Below, one piece after another: positions 36,695 to 45,505 of a stretch of 53,158 bases of DNA. A model generated the notes under the pieces. It was not told the DNA's origin and ran no database searches. It saw nothing but the letters and a program-made list of their open reading frames with translations. The stretch is from Chloroflexi bacterium CSP1-4 (GTDB taxonomy: Bacteria; Chloroflexota; Limnocylindria; Limnocylindrales; CSP1-4): NCBI GenBank assembly GCA_001443375.1, contig LDXM01000019.1, forward strand, positions 1 through 53,158, written 5' to 3'. The position numbers and the translations under genes were made by a program. The stretch's first letter is position 1. Every line of letters starts with the position of its first letter.

Positions 36695-38374
36695 ATGGAG
36701 CCGAACGCCCTCTACTACGGCGACAACCTCGACATCCTGCGGAAGTACATCGCGGACGCGTCGGTCGACCTCATCTACCTCGATCCGCCGTTCAACTCGA
36801 ACGCGACGTACAACGTCCTCTTCAAGGATGAGTCGGGCAACAACACTGACGCCCAGCTCGTGGCGTTTGACGACACCTGGCACTGGGGGCCCGACGCGGA
36901 GTCGAAGTACCTCTACCTGACCAACACGGCCTACCACCAGGGGACGGTCCCGAGCCCGGTCAGCGACCTGATCGGCGCCTTCCACTCGGGTATCAAGCCG
37001 AGCCCGATGCTCGCCTATCTCGTCGAGATGGCCGTCCGGCTCGTGGAACTCCGCCGGGTGCTCAAGCCGACCGGCTCGCTCTACCTCCACTGCGACCCGA
37101 CCGCCAGCCACTACCTGAAGCTCGTACTCGACTCGATCTTCGGGCCGGAGAACTTCCGGAATGAGATCGTGTGGCAACGGACCGGCGCTCACAACGATGC
37201 CCGCCGGTTCGGTCGCGTGACCGACGCCATCCTCTACTACTCGAAGGGCGAGACGTACACCTTCCACTCGCAGTTCACCGAGTACGACCCGCAGTACGTC
37301 GCCGAGCGGTACCGCTCGGTTGACGAGTCAGGTCGCCGATTCTGGGCGAACACGATGACCGCGGCTGAGCCTCGGAAGAACCCGGCCCGCGTCTTTCGGG
37401 GTCACGAGATGCTGCCCCCGCCCGGTACGCACTGGCGGTTCCTCCAGCCCGAGATAGACCGGCTTGAAGCCGAGGGCGGCATCTACTACAGCAAGAGCGG
37501 GATGCCCTACGTGAAGTCGTACCTCGATGAGCGAAAGGGCCGGCCCGCGCAGAACCTCTGGACCGACATCGTGATGTCGAAGTCAGGCGCTGAGCGCCTG
37601 GGCTACCCGACCCAGAAGCCCCTCGCCCTCCTCGAGCGCATCATCGAGGCAAGTTCCAACCCCGGCGACGTCGTGCTCGACCCCTTCTGCGGCTGCGGTA
37701 CGGCGCTCGTCGCGGCCCAGAAGCTCGGCCGCCGCTGGATCGGCATCGATATCACGTACCTCGCCATCGCGGTCATGCAGGCCCGACTCCGCGACAGCTT
37801 CGGGATCAACGTTCAGATCGAAGGTTCGCCGACCGAGGTCGAAGGCGCCCGGAAGCTCGCCCAGCAGCTCCCGAACGGGCGAGAGCAGTTCGAGCTGTGG
37901 GCGCTCACGCTCGTCGGCGCGATGCCACAGGGCGGCGTCCAGAAGAAGGGCGCCGACAAGGGCGTCGACGGCGTCATCACCTTCACGGGCGCGGACGGCA
38001 AGCCCGAGACGTGCATCGTCTCGGTCAAGAGCGGCGGGGTGGGCGCGGCGCTGATCGACCAGCTCCGGGGCGCGATGGAGGCCCATCGGGCGGCGATGGG
38101 CCTGTTCGTCACCCTCGAGGAGCCCACGGGGCCGATGAAGGCCGGAGCCGCCGCAGCCGGGTACTACCACTCGGCGGTGTCGGGCAAGGACTACCCCCGC
38201 GTCCAGATCCTCTCGATCCGCGAGCTGCTGGAGGAAGGCCGGAAGCCCCAGCTCCCGCTGCTCATCCTGCCGACTTACCAGCGCGCGGAGCGCGTCCGAG
38301 CGAAGGCCGCCGACCAGGCCGAGATGTTCGCGCTCCGCGCCGCAGAGTCGCCCGAGCCCTTCGACTCCGACTGA
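36695..38374 (+). CDS. DNA methyltransferase fused to an Mrr-like nuclease domain
   Basis: 559 residues. The N-terminal ~380 are an amino-DNA-methyltransferase with motif IV 'LDPPFNSN' (Asp 30) before motif I 'DPFCGCGTALVAAQKLGRRW' (about 329-348), the permuted beta-class order seen in type III-like enzymes. The C-terminal part from about residue 395 resembles an Mrr/PD-(D/E)XK nuclease: 'KGVDGVITF' with an Asp, then 'TCIVSVKSGG' with Val-x-Lys, though Ser stands where Gln or Glu is usual. One chain could therefore modify and cut, or the nuclease part may only bind. No separate restriction gene is adjacent. Accessory, probably transferred. Confidence 0.85.
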   Translation: MEPNALYYGDNLDILRKYIADASVDLIYLDPPFNSNATYNVLFKDESGNNTDAQLVAFDDTWHWGPDAESKYLYLTNTAYHQGTVPSPVSDLIGAFHSGIKPSPMLAYLVEMAVRLVELRRVLKPTGSLYLHCDPTASHYLKLVLDSIFGPENFRNEIVWQRTGAHNDARRFGRVTDAILYYSKGETYTFHSQFTEYDPQYVAERYRSVDESGRRFWANTMTAAEPRKNPARVFRGHEMLPPPGTHWRFLQPEIDRLEAEGGIYYSKSGMPYVKSYLDERKGRPAQNLWTDIVMSKSGAERLGYPTQKPLALLERIIEASSNPGDVVLDPFCGCGTALVAAQKLGRRWIGIDITYLAIAVMQARLRDSFGINVQIEGSPTEVEGARKLAQQLPNGREQFELWALTLVGAMPQGGVQKKGADKGVDGVITFTGADGKPETCIVSVKSGGVGAALIDQLRGAMEAHRAAMGLFVTLEEPTGPMKAGAAAAGYYHSAVSGKDYPRVQILSIRELLEEGRKPQLPLLILPTYQRAERVRAKAADQAEMFALRAAESPEPFDSD

Positions 38375-38393
38375 CGCGTTACGGGTCGGGGCC

Positions 38394-39107
38394 TCAGCCG
38401 CCCTTCTTGAGAGCAGCCAGGCGGGCGTCCACGTCGAGATCGGAGGAGGCGTCGTCGAGGCTGGCGAACTGGGCATCGAGGGAGCTCGACGCGACCTCGG
38501 CCATCCCCCTGGCCTTCGCCTCTTCGTGGCGCACCTTCTCCTCGAAGCGGGAGACCTCGCTGGTGGGGTCCATGATGTTGACGCTCTTGATGGACTGCTG
38601 GACCTGGACCTGCGCCTGGGCCATCTTGGCGCGCGCGATCAGCTGGTCCTTCTTCTGGACGAGCTCCTCGCGCTTGGCACGCATCACGTTGAGACCGTCC
38701 TTGAGCTGGCTGACCAGTGCGGTCTGCTGTTCGATCTGCGGGCCGAACGTCTTGACCTGGTCCTCGAAGCCGATCTGGCGCTTGATGGCGATCTTGGCGA
38801 GGCTGTCGAACCTGTCGGCGTCGGCCGCGTTGCCGGCCGCACGCATCTCGTCGGCGCGCTTCGACGCGGCCGCGGCCTTCGAGCCCCATTCCACGGCGGC
38901 CTCGCCCGCCTCCCTCGCGTCATCCTCTTGGAGACGGAGGTTGCCGATGGTCTGGGCCACCGCTGCCTCCGCCTCGCGGATGCTCTCCGTGTAGTCCCGG
39001 ACCATCTGGTCCAGCATCTTCTCCGGGTCCTCCGCGCTGTCGAGCAGCGCGTTGACGTTGGCCCGGACGAGTTGACCGACGCGTCCGAGCATCGAGGACT
39101 GGGCCAT
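38394..39107 (-). CDS. PspA/IM30 family membrane-stress protein
   Basis: 237 residues, almost entirely coiled coil. It starts 'MAQSSMLGRVGQLVRANVNALL' (amphipathic membrane-binding helix; here quoted to 'ANVNA'), continues 'EDPEKMLDQMVRDYTESI' as in all PspA/Vipp1 proteins, and ends 'LDVDARLAALKKGG'. The ATG at 39107 gives the family N-terminus; the longer frame does not. It is expected to assemble on the inner leaflet and stabilise stressed membranes. It lies downstream of a TPM-domain gene on the same strand, a partnership also seen in Actinobacteria. Confidence 0.9.
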   Translation of the reverse strand: MAQSSMLGRVGQLVRANVNALLDSAEDPEKMLDQMVRDYTESIREAEAAVAQTIGNLRLQEDDAREAGEAAVEWGSKAAAASKRADEMRAAGNAADADRFDSLAKIAIKRQIGFEDQVKTFGPQIEQQTALVSQLKDGLNVMRAKREELVQKKDQLIARAKMAQAQVQVQQSIKSVNIMDPTSEVSRFEEKVRHEEAKARGMAEVASSSLDAQFASLDDASSDLDVDARLAALKKGG

Positions 39108-39251
39108 GACGAGGTGCCCTCCGTGCGATCCCGCGCCGATTCTCGGCGTCGTTCTGGACCGATTCACATTGCCTTGGAGCGGACCGGGATCGCCATGAAG
39201 GGCGTCCAGTCCGTCGGTCACCATCCTACCGCGACCGGCCCGGACGCCGGG

Positions 39252-41354
39252 TCACCAACGGCCGCCCCCGGAGGACCCTCCGCCTCGGCCGAAGCTCCCG
39301 CCGCCCGACGAGCCCCCGAATCCACCGAACCCGCCGCCCCCGCCGCCGAAGCCGCCGCGGCGTCCGCCGCCGGAGAGGAGACCGCCAATGATGCCGCCGA
39401 TGATCGCGCCGGCGATGTCCGAGCCGCCGCCCCGCGCACCGCCCTGCCCACCGCGGAACGGGTCGTCCCAGTGACCGTAGTCCTGCTCCGCGAGCATCTG
39501 GGCCTCGGCGGCGAGCCGAGTCGCCTGGTCGGCCTCGGCGAGGGCCCCGGCCGGGTCCGTGGACCCGAGCGCGACGGCCTGCCCGAGGTGCCGGGTCGCC
39601 GCGGCGAGGCGGGTCCGGGCCTCGGTCCCGATGCCACCGCGGTGCCCGCCCACGTAGTCCGAAGCGCGGGTCACGGCCATCTGGGCGGCCCGGAGCCCGG
39701 CTTCGAGCCGGGCGGCGTCGCGCGCCTGCTGCTCCCGGGCACTCCGGATGCCCTTCTCGACCCCGTCGGCGAGCTCGTCGGCACGACGCGCCTTGTCGTA
39801 GGCCCCGGTCACGTCCGGCCTGGGTGGATCCAGGGCCGTGCGGGCTCCGGAGAGCAGCTGCTCGGCCTCGGCGAGCCGGCGGGCCACGTCGGGGTCGGGC
39901 GGAGCTCCTGCCGCAGCAGCCTGGGCCTTCGCGAGGTCTGCCTCAGCCGCGGCGAGCTCGGCGTGAACCTTCGTGCGCGCCTCCTCCAGCTCCGAGGCGA
40001 GACGGTCGATCGCGTCGAGGAAATCGGTTCCCTGGGCCAGCCCGTCCTCGCCCAGCCGGGCCGCCTGCGCGGCCGTGCTGGTGGCACCGGCGGCCAGCGC
40101 CTTCGTGCCCTGGTCGGCCGCCGCCCGCACGGCGGCGATCCTCGTCCGGGCGTTGTCCACGTTCGCGGCGACGGCCTGCCAATCCGCGTCCGCGTACGCG
40201 GCAAGTCCCGCGAGGGTCGCCTGGGCGGCAGGGAGTCGGGCTTCGAGCCCGTCGGCCTTGGCGGGCAGTCTCGCGAGGATGTCCGGGGCCTCCTTCTCGA
40301 GCGCCCGCAGCTCCTCGAAGCGGTGGGTCTCGGCGTGCAGGCGGTCCTGTGCCTTCCGGCACCCGACGACCAGGTCGGTCAGCATCTGCCGCCGGGTCGG
40401 AGCGTCCTCCGGCGTCGCATCGTCGAGCTGCTGGCGGATCGTGAAGGCGCCCTTGAGGTCGCCTCGGGAGGCCGTGATCGCGGCCACGAACGGCGCCGCC
40501 GCCTCGTCGCCGAACTGCGCCTGGGCGAATCCGAGCTCCTGGTCCGAGTCACGGATCGCGTCATCCGTCTCGACGAGGATGCGATTGGCGAGCTCGTCGA
40601 GCTGCTTGGGCTGCAGCGCGGCGAGGTCCGCGTCGGGGTCGTCCGGGGCGCCGCCGGCAGCCCCGCCGTGCGCCGACCCGCCGACCCGCCCGCGCGGACG
40701 GACGTAGAGGAACCACCAACCGCCCGCAGCGACGAGCCCCACGACGATCACCACCATGATGAGGCTGCCGACCGGCGAACCGCCGGTGGAGCCACCGGAC
40801 GGGCCTCCGGCGGGCGTGGTGGTGGCGCCCGGAATCGCGCTTTCTCCCGGGGTGACCGGGCCGCCGTTCATCGCCACCACCAGCCCCTTCGCGGTCGCGG
40901 TGATCGCGCCGAGGTAGTCGTTCGACCGGAGGGCCGGCTCCATGTCCTGCGAGAGAACCTGCTCGAGTTCCGCGTTGGAGATCCTGACGTTGTCGCCCTT
41001 CCAGTACCCGTAGGCTCGGTCGTCGAGGGCGATCACGAGGAGGACGTCCGTCGTCCCCAGGCCGGTCGCCTCGGCCGTCGCGGCCGCGAAGTCGCCGGAG
41101 ACCTGGCCGCCGAGCGTGTCCGTGTACCAGACCCAGAGCTGGGCGCCGGTCGCCTGCTGGAGGTCGTCGAGGGTCGCCTGGACGCCGGACGTGCTCCCGC
41201 CGAGCGCACTGACGTCGTCCGTGATGGGACCGGCCAAGCGGTGCGGCGACGCGGCGAGGACCGCGGGGAGGATCGTCAGCAGGAAGGCGAGCGCGACTAC
41301 CGCGGCCGCGGCGATACGGAACGCTTGGCGCCGGTGTGGGGTCGCCGTGGGCAT
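39252..41354 (-). CDS. TPM-domain membrane protein with long coiled coil and Gly-rich tail
   Basis: 700 residues. It has an N-terminal signal helix ('AFRIAAAAVVALAFLLTILP'), then an extracytoplasmic TPM domain of about 130 residues ('VSALGGSTSGVQATLDDLQQ', 'QLWVWYTDTLGG', 'DVLLVIALDDRAYGYW'), a Gly/Ser/Thr linker, a membrane helix ('LIMVVIVVGLVAAGGWWFLY'), a long Ala/Glu/Arg-rich cytoplasmic coiled coil, and a C-terminus almost all Gly, Ser and Phe. ATG 41354 is chosen because it yields the signal peptide. The cytoplasmic coiled coil next to PspA suggests they interact at the membrane. Confidence 0.85.
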   Translation of the reverse strand: MPTATPHRRQAFRIAAAAVVALAFLLTILPAVLAASPHRLAGPITDDVSALGGSTSGVQATLDDLQQATGAQLWVWYTDTLGGQVSGDFAAATAEATGLGTTDVLLVIALDDRAYGYWKGDNVRISNAELEQVLSQDMEPALRSNDYLGAITATAKGLVVAMNGGPVTPGESAIPGATTTPAGGPSGGSTGGSPVGSLIMVVIVVGLVAAGGWWFLYVRPRGRVGGSAHGGAAGGAPDDPDADLAALQPKQLDELANRILVETDDAIRDSDQELGFAQAQFGDEAAAPFVAAITASRGDLKGAFTIRQQLDDATPEDAPTRRQMLTDLVVGCRKAQDRLHAETHRFEELRALEKEAPDILARLPAKADGLEARLPAAQATLAGLAAYADADWQAVAANVDNARTRIAAVRAAADQGTKALAAGATSTAAQAARLGEDGLAQGTDFLDAIDRLASELEEARTKVHAELAAAEADLAKAQAAAAGAPPDPDVARRLAEAEQLLSGARTALDPPRPDVTGAYDKARRADELADGVEKGIRSAREQQARDAARLEAGLRAAQMAVTRASDYVGGHRGGIGTEARTRLAAATRHLGQAVALGSTDPAGALAEADQATRLAAEAQMLAEQDYGHWDDPFRGGQGGARGGGSDIAGAIIGGIIGGLLSGGGRRGGFGGGGGGFGGFGGSSGGGSFGRGGGSSGGGRW

Positions 41355-41668
41355 CGGGCTCCTCGTCGCGAAGGTGCTGGGGGTCGGGCGCCTTGGCGTG
41401 CCTCCCATTGTCGCGCGATTGGTGCCGGTGTGGGAGGGCTGCCCGGCCAGACCGGACCGCCTGCCTGTCGGCTCGAAGATCGGGCCCGGGCCAGAAGGTT
41501 CAGTGCGAGGCCGGCAGCAGCTGGAATGGGACGATCCGCGCTTGACCCCGGTGCTATGGTCGCTGCCTCGGCAGGGAGGCGTAGAAAGGCGGGCCCGTCA
41601 CGGCCGCCAAGCCCGCGTAGAGCCACTGGCGAGCCCGGCCCGACAAGCTTTCCACGAGGAGGTGGGGC
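41355..41668. other. Intergenic stretch between TPM gene and 41669 gene
   Basis: 314 bases. It serves as divergent promoter region. A TATGGT near 41556 could be a -10 for the rightward gene, and an A/G-rich ribosome site (gaggaggtgggg) closes it. No repeat or RNA motif was recognised. Confidence 0.4.
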
Positions 41669-42028
41669 ATGGCGGATACCGCCCTATTCGTCGGCTATGG
41701 GCCGACCATCCCGGGCCGCGAGCAGCGCGCGCTGGCCCTGTTCAACGAGGTGCTCGGGTACTACACCCGGCTCCAGGAGCGGGGCGAGATCGAGAGCTTC
41801 GAGGCGGTGCTCTTAGAGCCGCACGGGGGCGAGCTGGGTGGCTTCCTGCTCCTCCGCGGCGAGGCGGAGAAGCTCGACCGCGTGCGCCGCAGCGAGGAGT
41901 TCCTGGGCTACAACGCCCAGGCCGGGCTCGTCGTCCTCAACTTTGGTGTCGTGGGTGCTTACATCGGCGCGGGCCTCGAGCGCCAGTTCGCCGTCTTTGG
42001 AAAGCTGGCGGCGGACCTCAGCGCGTAG
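41669..42028 (+). CDS. Conserved hypothetical protein
   Basis: 119 residues, soluble. 'ALFVGYGPTIPGREQRALALF' at the start and 'GGELGGFLLLRGEAEKL' in the middle suggest an alpha/beta ferredoxin-like fold of the YCII or dimeric-barrel sort, but no catalytic motif is seen. A strong gaggagg ribosome site precedes the ATG. Function unknown. Confidence 0.7.
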   Translation: MADTALFVGYGPTIPGREQRALALFNEVLGYYTRLQERGEIESFEAVLLEPHGGELGGFLLLRGEAEKLDRVRRSEEFLGYNAQAGLVVLNFGVVGAYIGAGLERQFAVFGKLAADLSA

Positions 42029-42475
42029 CCGTCCGGCTCGTCAGGGTCGGCCGAGCCGGCGGCGGCTCTCGGGCTGGGGAGCGGGCGCTCTGCGCTCCGT
42101 CCGATCCTCGCTGGGCAGCGATGCCGGCCGTCGGCTCCGCCCGCAGCCGAAGCTCCGGGCACGCCGCCACTCGAGGCCGGTCTCCCAGCAGCTCGAAGGC
42201 TGTCACCCGTGCGTCGTCGGCTCGCGTCTTCGCGCGGGCCTCCGGGCGGTCCGCGACCGAACCGCCGGGCCCACGGCGTACCCTGGCGTTGTCGTCCGCG
42301 CGCTCCCGAGGCCCTCCAGACGTACTGCATCTCCACCGGACCTCTGCTGACCGCACCAGTACGAACGAGCCAGAGTCGGCGAGGGGTGTCGCTGCCTTAC
42401 TGGCCGACGATGGACAGGAATCCGCCGCTTCCGATCCGCGAGGATCCAGTGCCGCCAGCTCACACGAGGCCGGCC
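42029..42475. other. Non-coding stretch
   Basis: 447 bases. Open frames on both strands are Arg/Ala/Pro-rich shadows with no recognisable similarity. I see no RNA gene or repeat. It probably contains the promoter of the following lipoprotein gene. Confidence 0.4.
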
Positions 42476-43048
42476 ATGGTCACATGGCCGAGAGTTCGGG
42501 CGTGTGCCGTGATCATGGTCGCCCTGGCGGTCGCGGCGTGTGGCGGAGGCGCGGCTCCCACGTCCGTCCCGTCGGCCTCAGCCAACCCCACGTCGGCTCC
42601 CGTCGCCAGCGCGGCCCCGACGGAGGCAGTCGTCCCCGCGGAGTCGCCGACGCCGAGCACATCGGCGATACCGCGACCGAGCATCGACCAGGCCGAGCTC
42701 GATGTCTTCCTGACCTCCTCCATCACGTTCATCGACCTGGCCGATGCCGACCTCGCCGTGATCGTGAGCTACGTCGACCCGAGCAGCGACGACTCGTTCG
42801 ACTTTGGAACCTACACCCTCGCATCGTCCGAACAGATGACGAACCAGGTGCCGTCGGGCACCTACCTGCTGGCCTTCCGCCAGCCGCCGGGCAGCACGAG
42901 CGAGTCGACGTGCAAGATCGAGATCTCCGACGCCGACAGCTATGTCTTCGCTGCGGTCGATGGCGCGATCGCGATCAGCCGAACCGGCGCGACGCCGACC
43001 GACGCTCGCGAGCTCTTCGTCGCGACGTCGACGCTCTGCGGGAAGTAA
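42476..43048 (+). CDS. Putative lipoprotein
   Basis: 190 residues. 'VRACAVIMVALAVAACGGG' is a lipoprotein signal with lipobox VAAC, followed by a Ser/Pro/Thr/Ala linker and a ~120-residue beta-rich domain ('ITFIDLADADLAVIVSYVD', 'PSGTYLLAFRQPPGST', 'SYVFAAVDGAIAISRTGA') with two Cys that may pair. ATG 42476 gives the best signal; ATG 42410 in frame is possible. It is followed after 12 bases by another lipoprotein gene. No family recognised. Confidence 0.7.
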   Translation: MVTWPRVRACAVIMVALAVAACGGGAAPTSVPSASANPTSAPVASAAPTEAVVPAESPTPSTSAIPRPSIDQAELDVFLTSSITFIDLADADLAVIVSYVDPSSDDSFDFGTYTLASSEQMTNQVPSGTYLLAFRQPPGSTSESTCKIEISDADSYVFAAVDGAIAISRTGATPTDARELFVATSTLCGK

Positions 43049-43060
43049 GGGACGACCGCC

Positions 43061-43582
43061 ATGCTCTCCATGAAGTTGCTCCTGGCCGCCATTGTGATGA
43101 CCGGCGTCCTCGTCGCCGGGTGCGACCTCGGCTTCGGTCTCGCAGAGTTCTCCGACAAGGTCACCGTGTCCAACATCGGCTCGACTGCTGATGCGTTCGT
43201 GTCCGTGAAGTTCAATCACGGTCAGGTATCGATGGGGATCGAGGCCGGCAAATCCGGAACGGCCATCGCCCTTGCGGCCACGAAATACACCGTCAACGTC
43301 GTGGGGCGGGGAGACAGCGATTGGATCAGCTACAAGGACACGCTTCTGCGTCTCCGTGAACAATTGCAGGAACTCACGCTGTCATCCAAGGCCTCTCCGG
43401 ACCAGGTCGCGAATGCCGCGACGGAGCTCACGCTCGTCCTGTCGGCCCTTGAGCAGATGAACGGTTCCGCGGTCCTGCAGAGCTGCAGCGGCGCTCTGGT
43501 CAGCGGGGTGACCAGCCAGGTGACGGTCAATTGGATCAAGGCCGCCGACGGCACGGGGCTCTGGGTGCTCGACTGCGGTTAG
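43061..43582 (+). CDS. Putative lipoprotein
   Basis: 173 residues. Signal 'LLLAAIVMTGVLVAGC' with lipobox LVAGC. The mature part starts with a beta region ('VTVSNIGSTADAFVSVKF') resembling the extracellular module of the preceding lipoprotein in spirit, followed by a helical segment and two C-terminal Cys. Base composition is less GC-rich than the flanks. It probably forms a pair with the upstream gene. Function unknown. Confidence 0.68.
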   Translation: MLSMKLLLAAIVMTGVLVAGCDLGFGLAEFSDKVTVSNIGSTADAFVSVKFNHGQVSMGIEAGKSGTAIALAATKYTVNVVGRGDSDWISYKDTLLRLREQLQELTLSSKASPDQVANAATELTLVLSALEQMNGSAVLQSCSGALVSGVTSQVTVNWIKAADGTGLWVLDCG

Positions 43583-43585
43583 CCG

Positions 43586-43729
43586 TTACGCGCGCGACGG
43601 GTGCGTTGCCCGCTCCGGGGTGATCCCGCCGCGAAGGGTGGACTTCAGGCGCAGGATCTCGATAAAGGAGCGGTACGCCTCGGCGCGCAGCCGCTCGTGG
43701 AACGCCCGGATCCACGCATATCGGACCAT
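43586..43729 (-). CDS. Possible small protein (or gene remnant)
   Basis: 47 codons ending TAA, starting 'MVRYAWIRAFHERLRAEAY' and continuing with 'RSFIEILRLKSTLRGG'. The helical, charged composition looks more protein-like than the other frames here, but there is no family match I can name and no clear ribosome site. The rest of 43583-43933 appears non-coding. Confidence 0.3.
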   Translation of the reverse strand: MVRYAWIRAFHERLRAEAYRSFIEILRLKSTLRGGITPERATHPSRA

Positions 43730-43933
43730 TGCTCCATTCGCGTGTCCGGCGGGTCAGTGGCTCCGTCAACGTCGCGCCGACCGGAGCAGCGCGAGAGCGG
43801 GACGACTCTCCCTGATCGGGCTGCTCGGCACTGCCTCGCGCCTGGGCCGGGCGCGAAGATGCCCCGAGGCGGCGGTGCGTTGACGCGCGGCTCCATCGGG
43901 GCCGCCTCCGCGGCTGCCACGCAGGACGAGGTG

Positions 43934-44488
43934 ATGAACGTGCGAGTGCTGGTCGTCTACGCGAGCCGTCACGGAGCCACACAGGGGATCGCCGAGCGCA
44001 TCGCGGCGAGACTCGGCCAGGGGGGCGTGGAGGTGACGGTGAAGTCCACCGCGCAGGCCGGCGACCTGGCCGGCTACGACGCGTTCGTCATCGGCAGCGC
44101 GGCCTACGCCTTCCACTGGCTGAAGGAGGCCACCGCGTTCGTGCGGCGCAACCGCTCCCTCCTGGCAAGCCGGCCCAACTGGCTGTTCAGCAGCGGCCCG
44201 CTGGGCACCGAGACCATCGACGCCCAGGGCCGCGACGTCCGCGCCGAGGCCGAGCCCCGGGAGTTCGGCGAGTTCCGCGAGGCCATCCATCCCCGTGACC
44301 AGCGGATCTTCTTCGGAGCCTACGACCCCACCAGCAAGCCGATCGGGTTCATCGAGCGGTTCACCCGGATGATGCCAGCCGCCCGTGCGGCGATGCCGGC
44401 AGGGGACTTCCGCGATTGGGATGAGATCGAGGCCTGGGCCGCGAGGATCGCCGGCGAGCTAACCCTCGTGCCCGCCGGCAGCCGCTAA
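43934..44488 (+). CDS. Flavodoxin-domain protein (HemG-like)
   Basis: 184 residues. FMN-phosphate loop 'VVYASRHGATQGIAERIA', then 'YDAFVIGSAAYAFHWLKEA' and 'LFSSGPLGTET', which match the flavodoxin_5/HemG-type family. 'FFGAYDPTSKPIGFIERF' and 'GDFRDWDEIEAWAARIA' close the fold. Start ATG 43934 with GAGG upstream; the longer frame is unsupported. It could be a flavodoxin-like redox protein; protoporphyrinogen oxidase activity is only a family possibility. Confidence 0.85.
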   Translation: MNVRVLVVYASRHGATQGIAERIAARLGQGGVEVTVKSTAQAGDLAGYDAFVIGSAAYAFHWLKEATAFVRRNRSLLASRPNWLFSSGPLGTETIDAQGRDVRAEAEPREFGEFREAIHPRDQRIFFGAYDPTSKPIGFIERFTRMMPAARAAMPAGDFRDWDEIEAWAARIAGELTLVPAGSR

Positions 44489-44537
44489 CGCAATTCAATA
44501 CGCTGGCCGCCCCAGGCAGTCTGAGCTCGCCGCCCCC

Positions 44538-44957
44538 CTACAGCGCCCGCATGCGGTTGTTCTTTGGGTCGTGGGTGACCTCGGCCAGCCCCAGCGCCTC
44601 CAGGAGCGGCGGCAGGTACATCCCGAAGCGGCCGCGGTAGCCCTTGCGCAGCCCGTACCAGCCGCCCACGGGGTTGTCCGCCGAGCGGCCCCAGGCCTCG
44701 ACGGTCCCCTCGGCCGCGGCCTTCTGCTCGTCGGCGGCGCCGAGCGGCGTCCAGTCGCCATGCGCCTTGAGCATGGCGTGCAGGTCTTCGATGCAGCGCA
44801 GGTGGTAGCGCAGCTGCGTTGAGCCCACCTGGCACACGAGGGCCGGCGGGTCCGCGGTCTCGTCGCGGTACATCTGGTACTCGGACGTGCCGGGCGGTGT
44901 CTTGAGCTTCCAGGGGGACTCCCGGGTCCCCCGACCGGTCGCGTCGGTAGTCGCCAT
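44538..44957 (-). CDS. Conserved hypothetical protein (resembles the DUF6855 group)
   Basis: 139 residues, soluble. 'PWKLKTPPGTSEYQMYRDE', 'LRYHLRCIEDLHAMLKAHGDW', 'NPVGGWYGLRKGYRGRFGMY' and 'HDPKNNRMRAL' form a pattern I associate from memory with a conserved hypothetical family in Chloroflexota and Actinobacteria; the DUF number should be checked. ATG 44957 gives the usual 'MATTDATGRGT' start. No activity known. Confidence 0.75.
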   Translation of the reverse strand: MATTDATGRGTRESPWKLKTPPGTSEYQMYRDETADPPALVCQVGSTQLRYHLRCIEDLHAMLKAHGDWTPLGAADEQKAAAEGTVEAWGRSADNPVGGWYGLRKGYRGRFGMYLPPLLEALGLAEVTHDPKNNRMRAL

Positions 44958-45093
44958 GTCCAGGTCCTCGGTGTGCGGTCGGCTGGGACGCCCCGCGTAC
45001 CTAGTATCGTGGTGACCGGCAGCGGCCGCTCGAGGACCGACGGCGCTGGGCCGGTCGGCGCGGCGCTCCGGATGCACCGAGGAGGTAGGGATC

Positions 45094-45495
45094 ATGGCCT
45101 CGCTTAGATCGCCTCGCACGGCGGTCGCTCTCGCGGCGCTCGCCTTCCTCGCCTTCTTCGGGCGGGCGCTCCTCGACTGGCGCTTCGTCTATCCGGACTT
45201 CATGGCCGAGACGGACATCGCGACGGCCGCGGCCGCCATGGCCTTCTACCTCGCGGTCGGGGCCATCTGGATCTGGGCCCTCGTGGGCTTGGCGGCAGGC
45301 CGGCGCAGCGGGGCCAACGCCGTCCTGATCCTGGCGCTCCTCTTCCTGGTCGTCACCGGTGTCGCCACCCCGGTCGCGTTCTGCGCCTTCCCCTGCCAGA
45401 CGGCCTGGCCGCTCATGGAGATCGCCAACTGGAGCGGCATCGTGGTCGGGGTCCTGTCGTCCGCCTCCGCGTTCCTCTCCCGACCATCCGCCTGA
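45094..45495 (+). CDS. Small integral membrane protein
   Basis: 133 residues with four likely membrane helices (around residues 10-28, 46-66, 75-98 and 110-128) and short loops. A gaggagg ribosome site precedes the ATG. It ends 10 bases before the MFS gene, so they probably share a transcript. No family recognised. Confidence 0.75.
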   Translation: MASLRSPRTAVALAALAFLAFFGRALLDWRFVYPDFMAETDIATAAAAMAFYLAVGAIWIWALVGLAAGRRSGANAVLILALLFLVVTGVATPVAFCAFPCQTAWPLMEIANWSGIVVGVLSSASAFLSRPSA

Positions 45496-45505
45496 GCTGA
45501 GCGGG

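Noticed and set aside
38375-38400. A third tRNA-Arg repeat ending a second island after the methyltransferase
   Set aside because: I looked for the T-arm/acceptor sequence after 38374 and found none, so a second bounded island is not supported.
42018-42356. 112-codon minus-strand frame in the 42029-42475 gap
   Set aside because: Composition (Arg, Ala, Pro) matches GC-rich non-coding frames, with no ribosome site, motif or partner.
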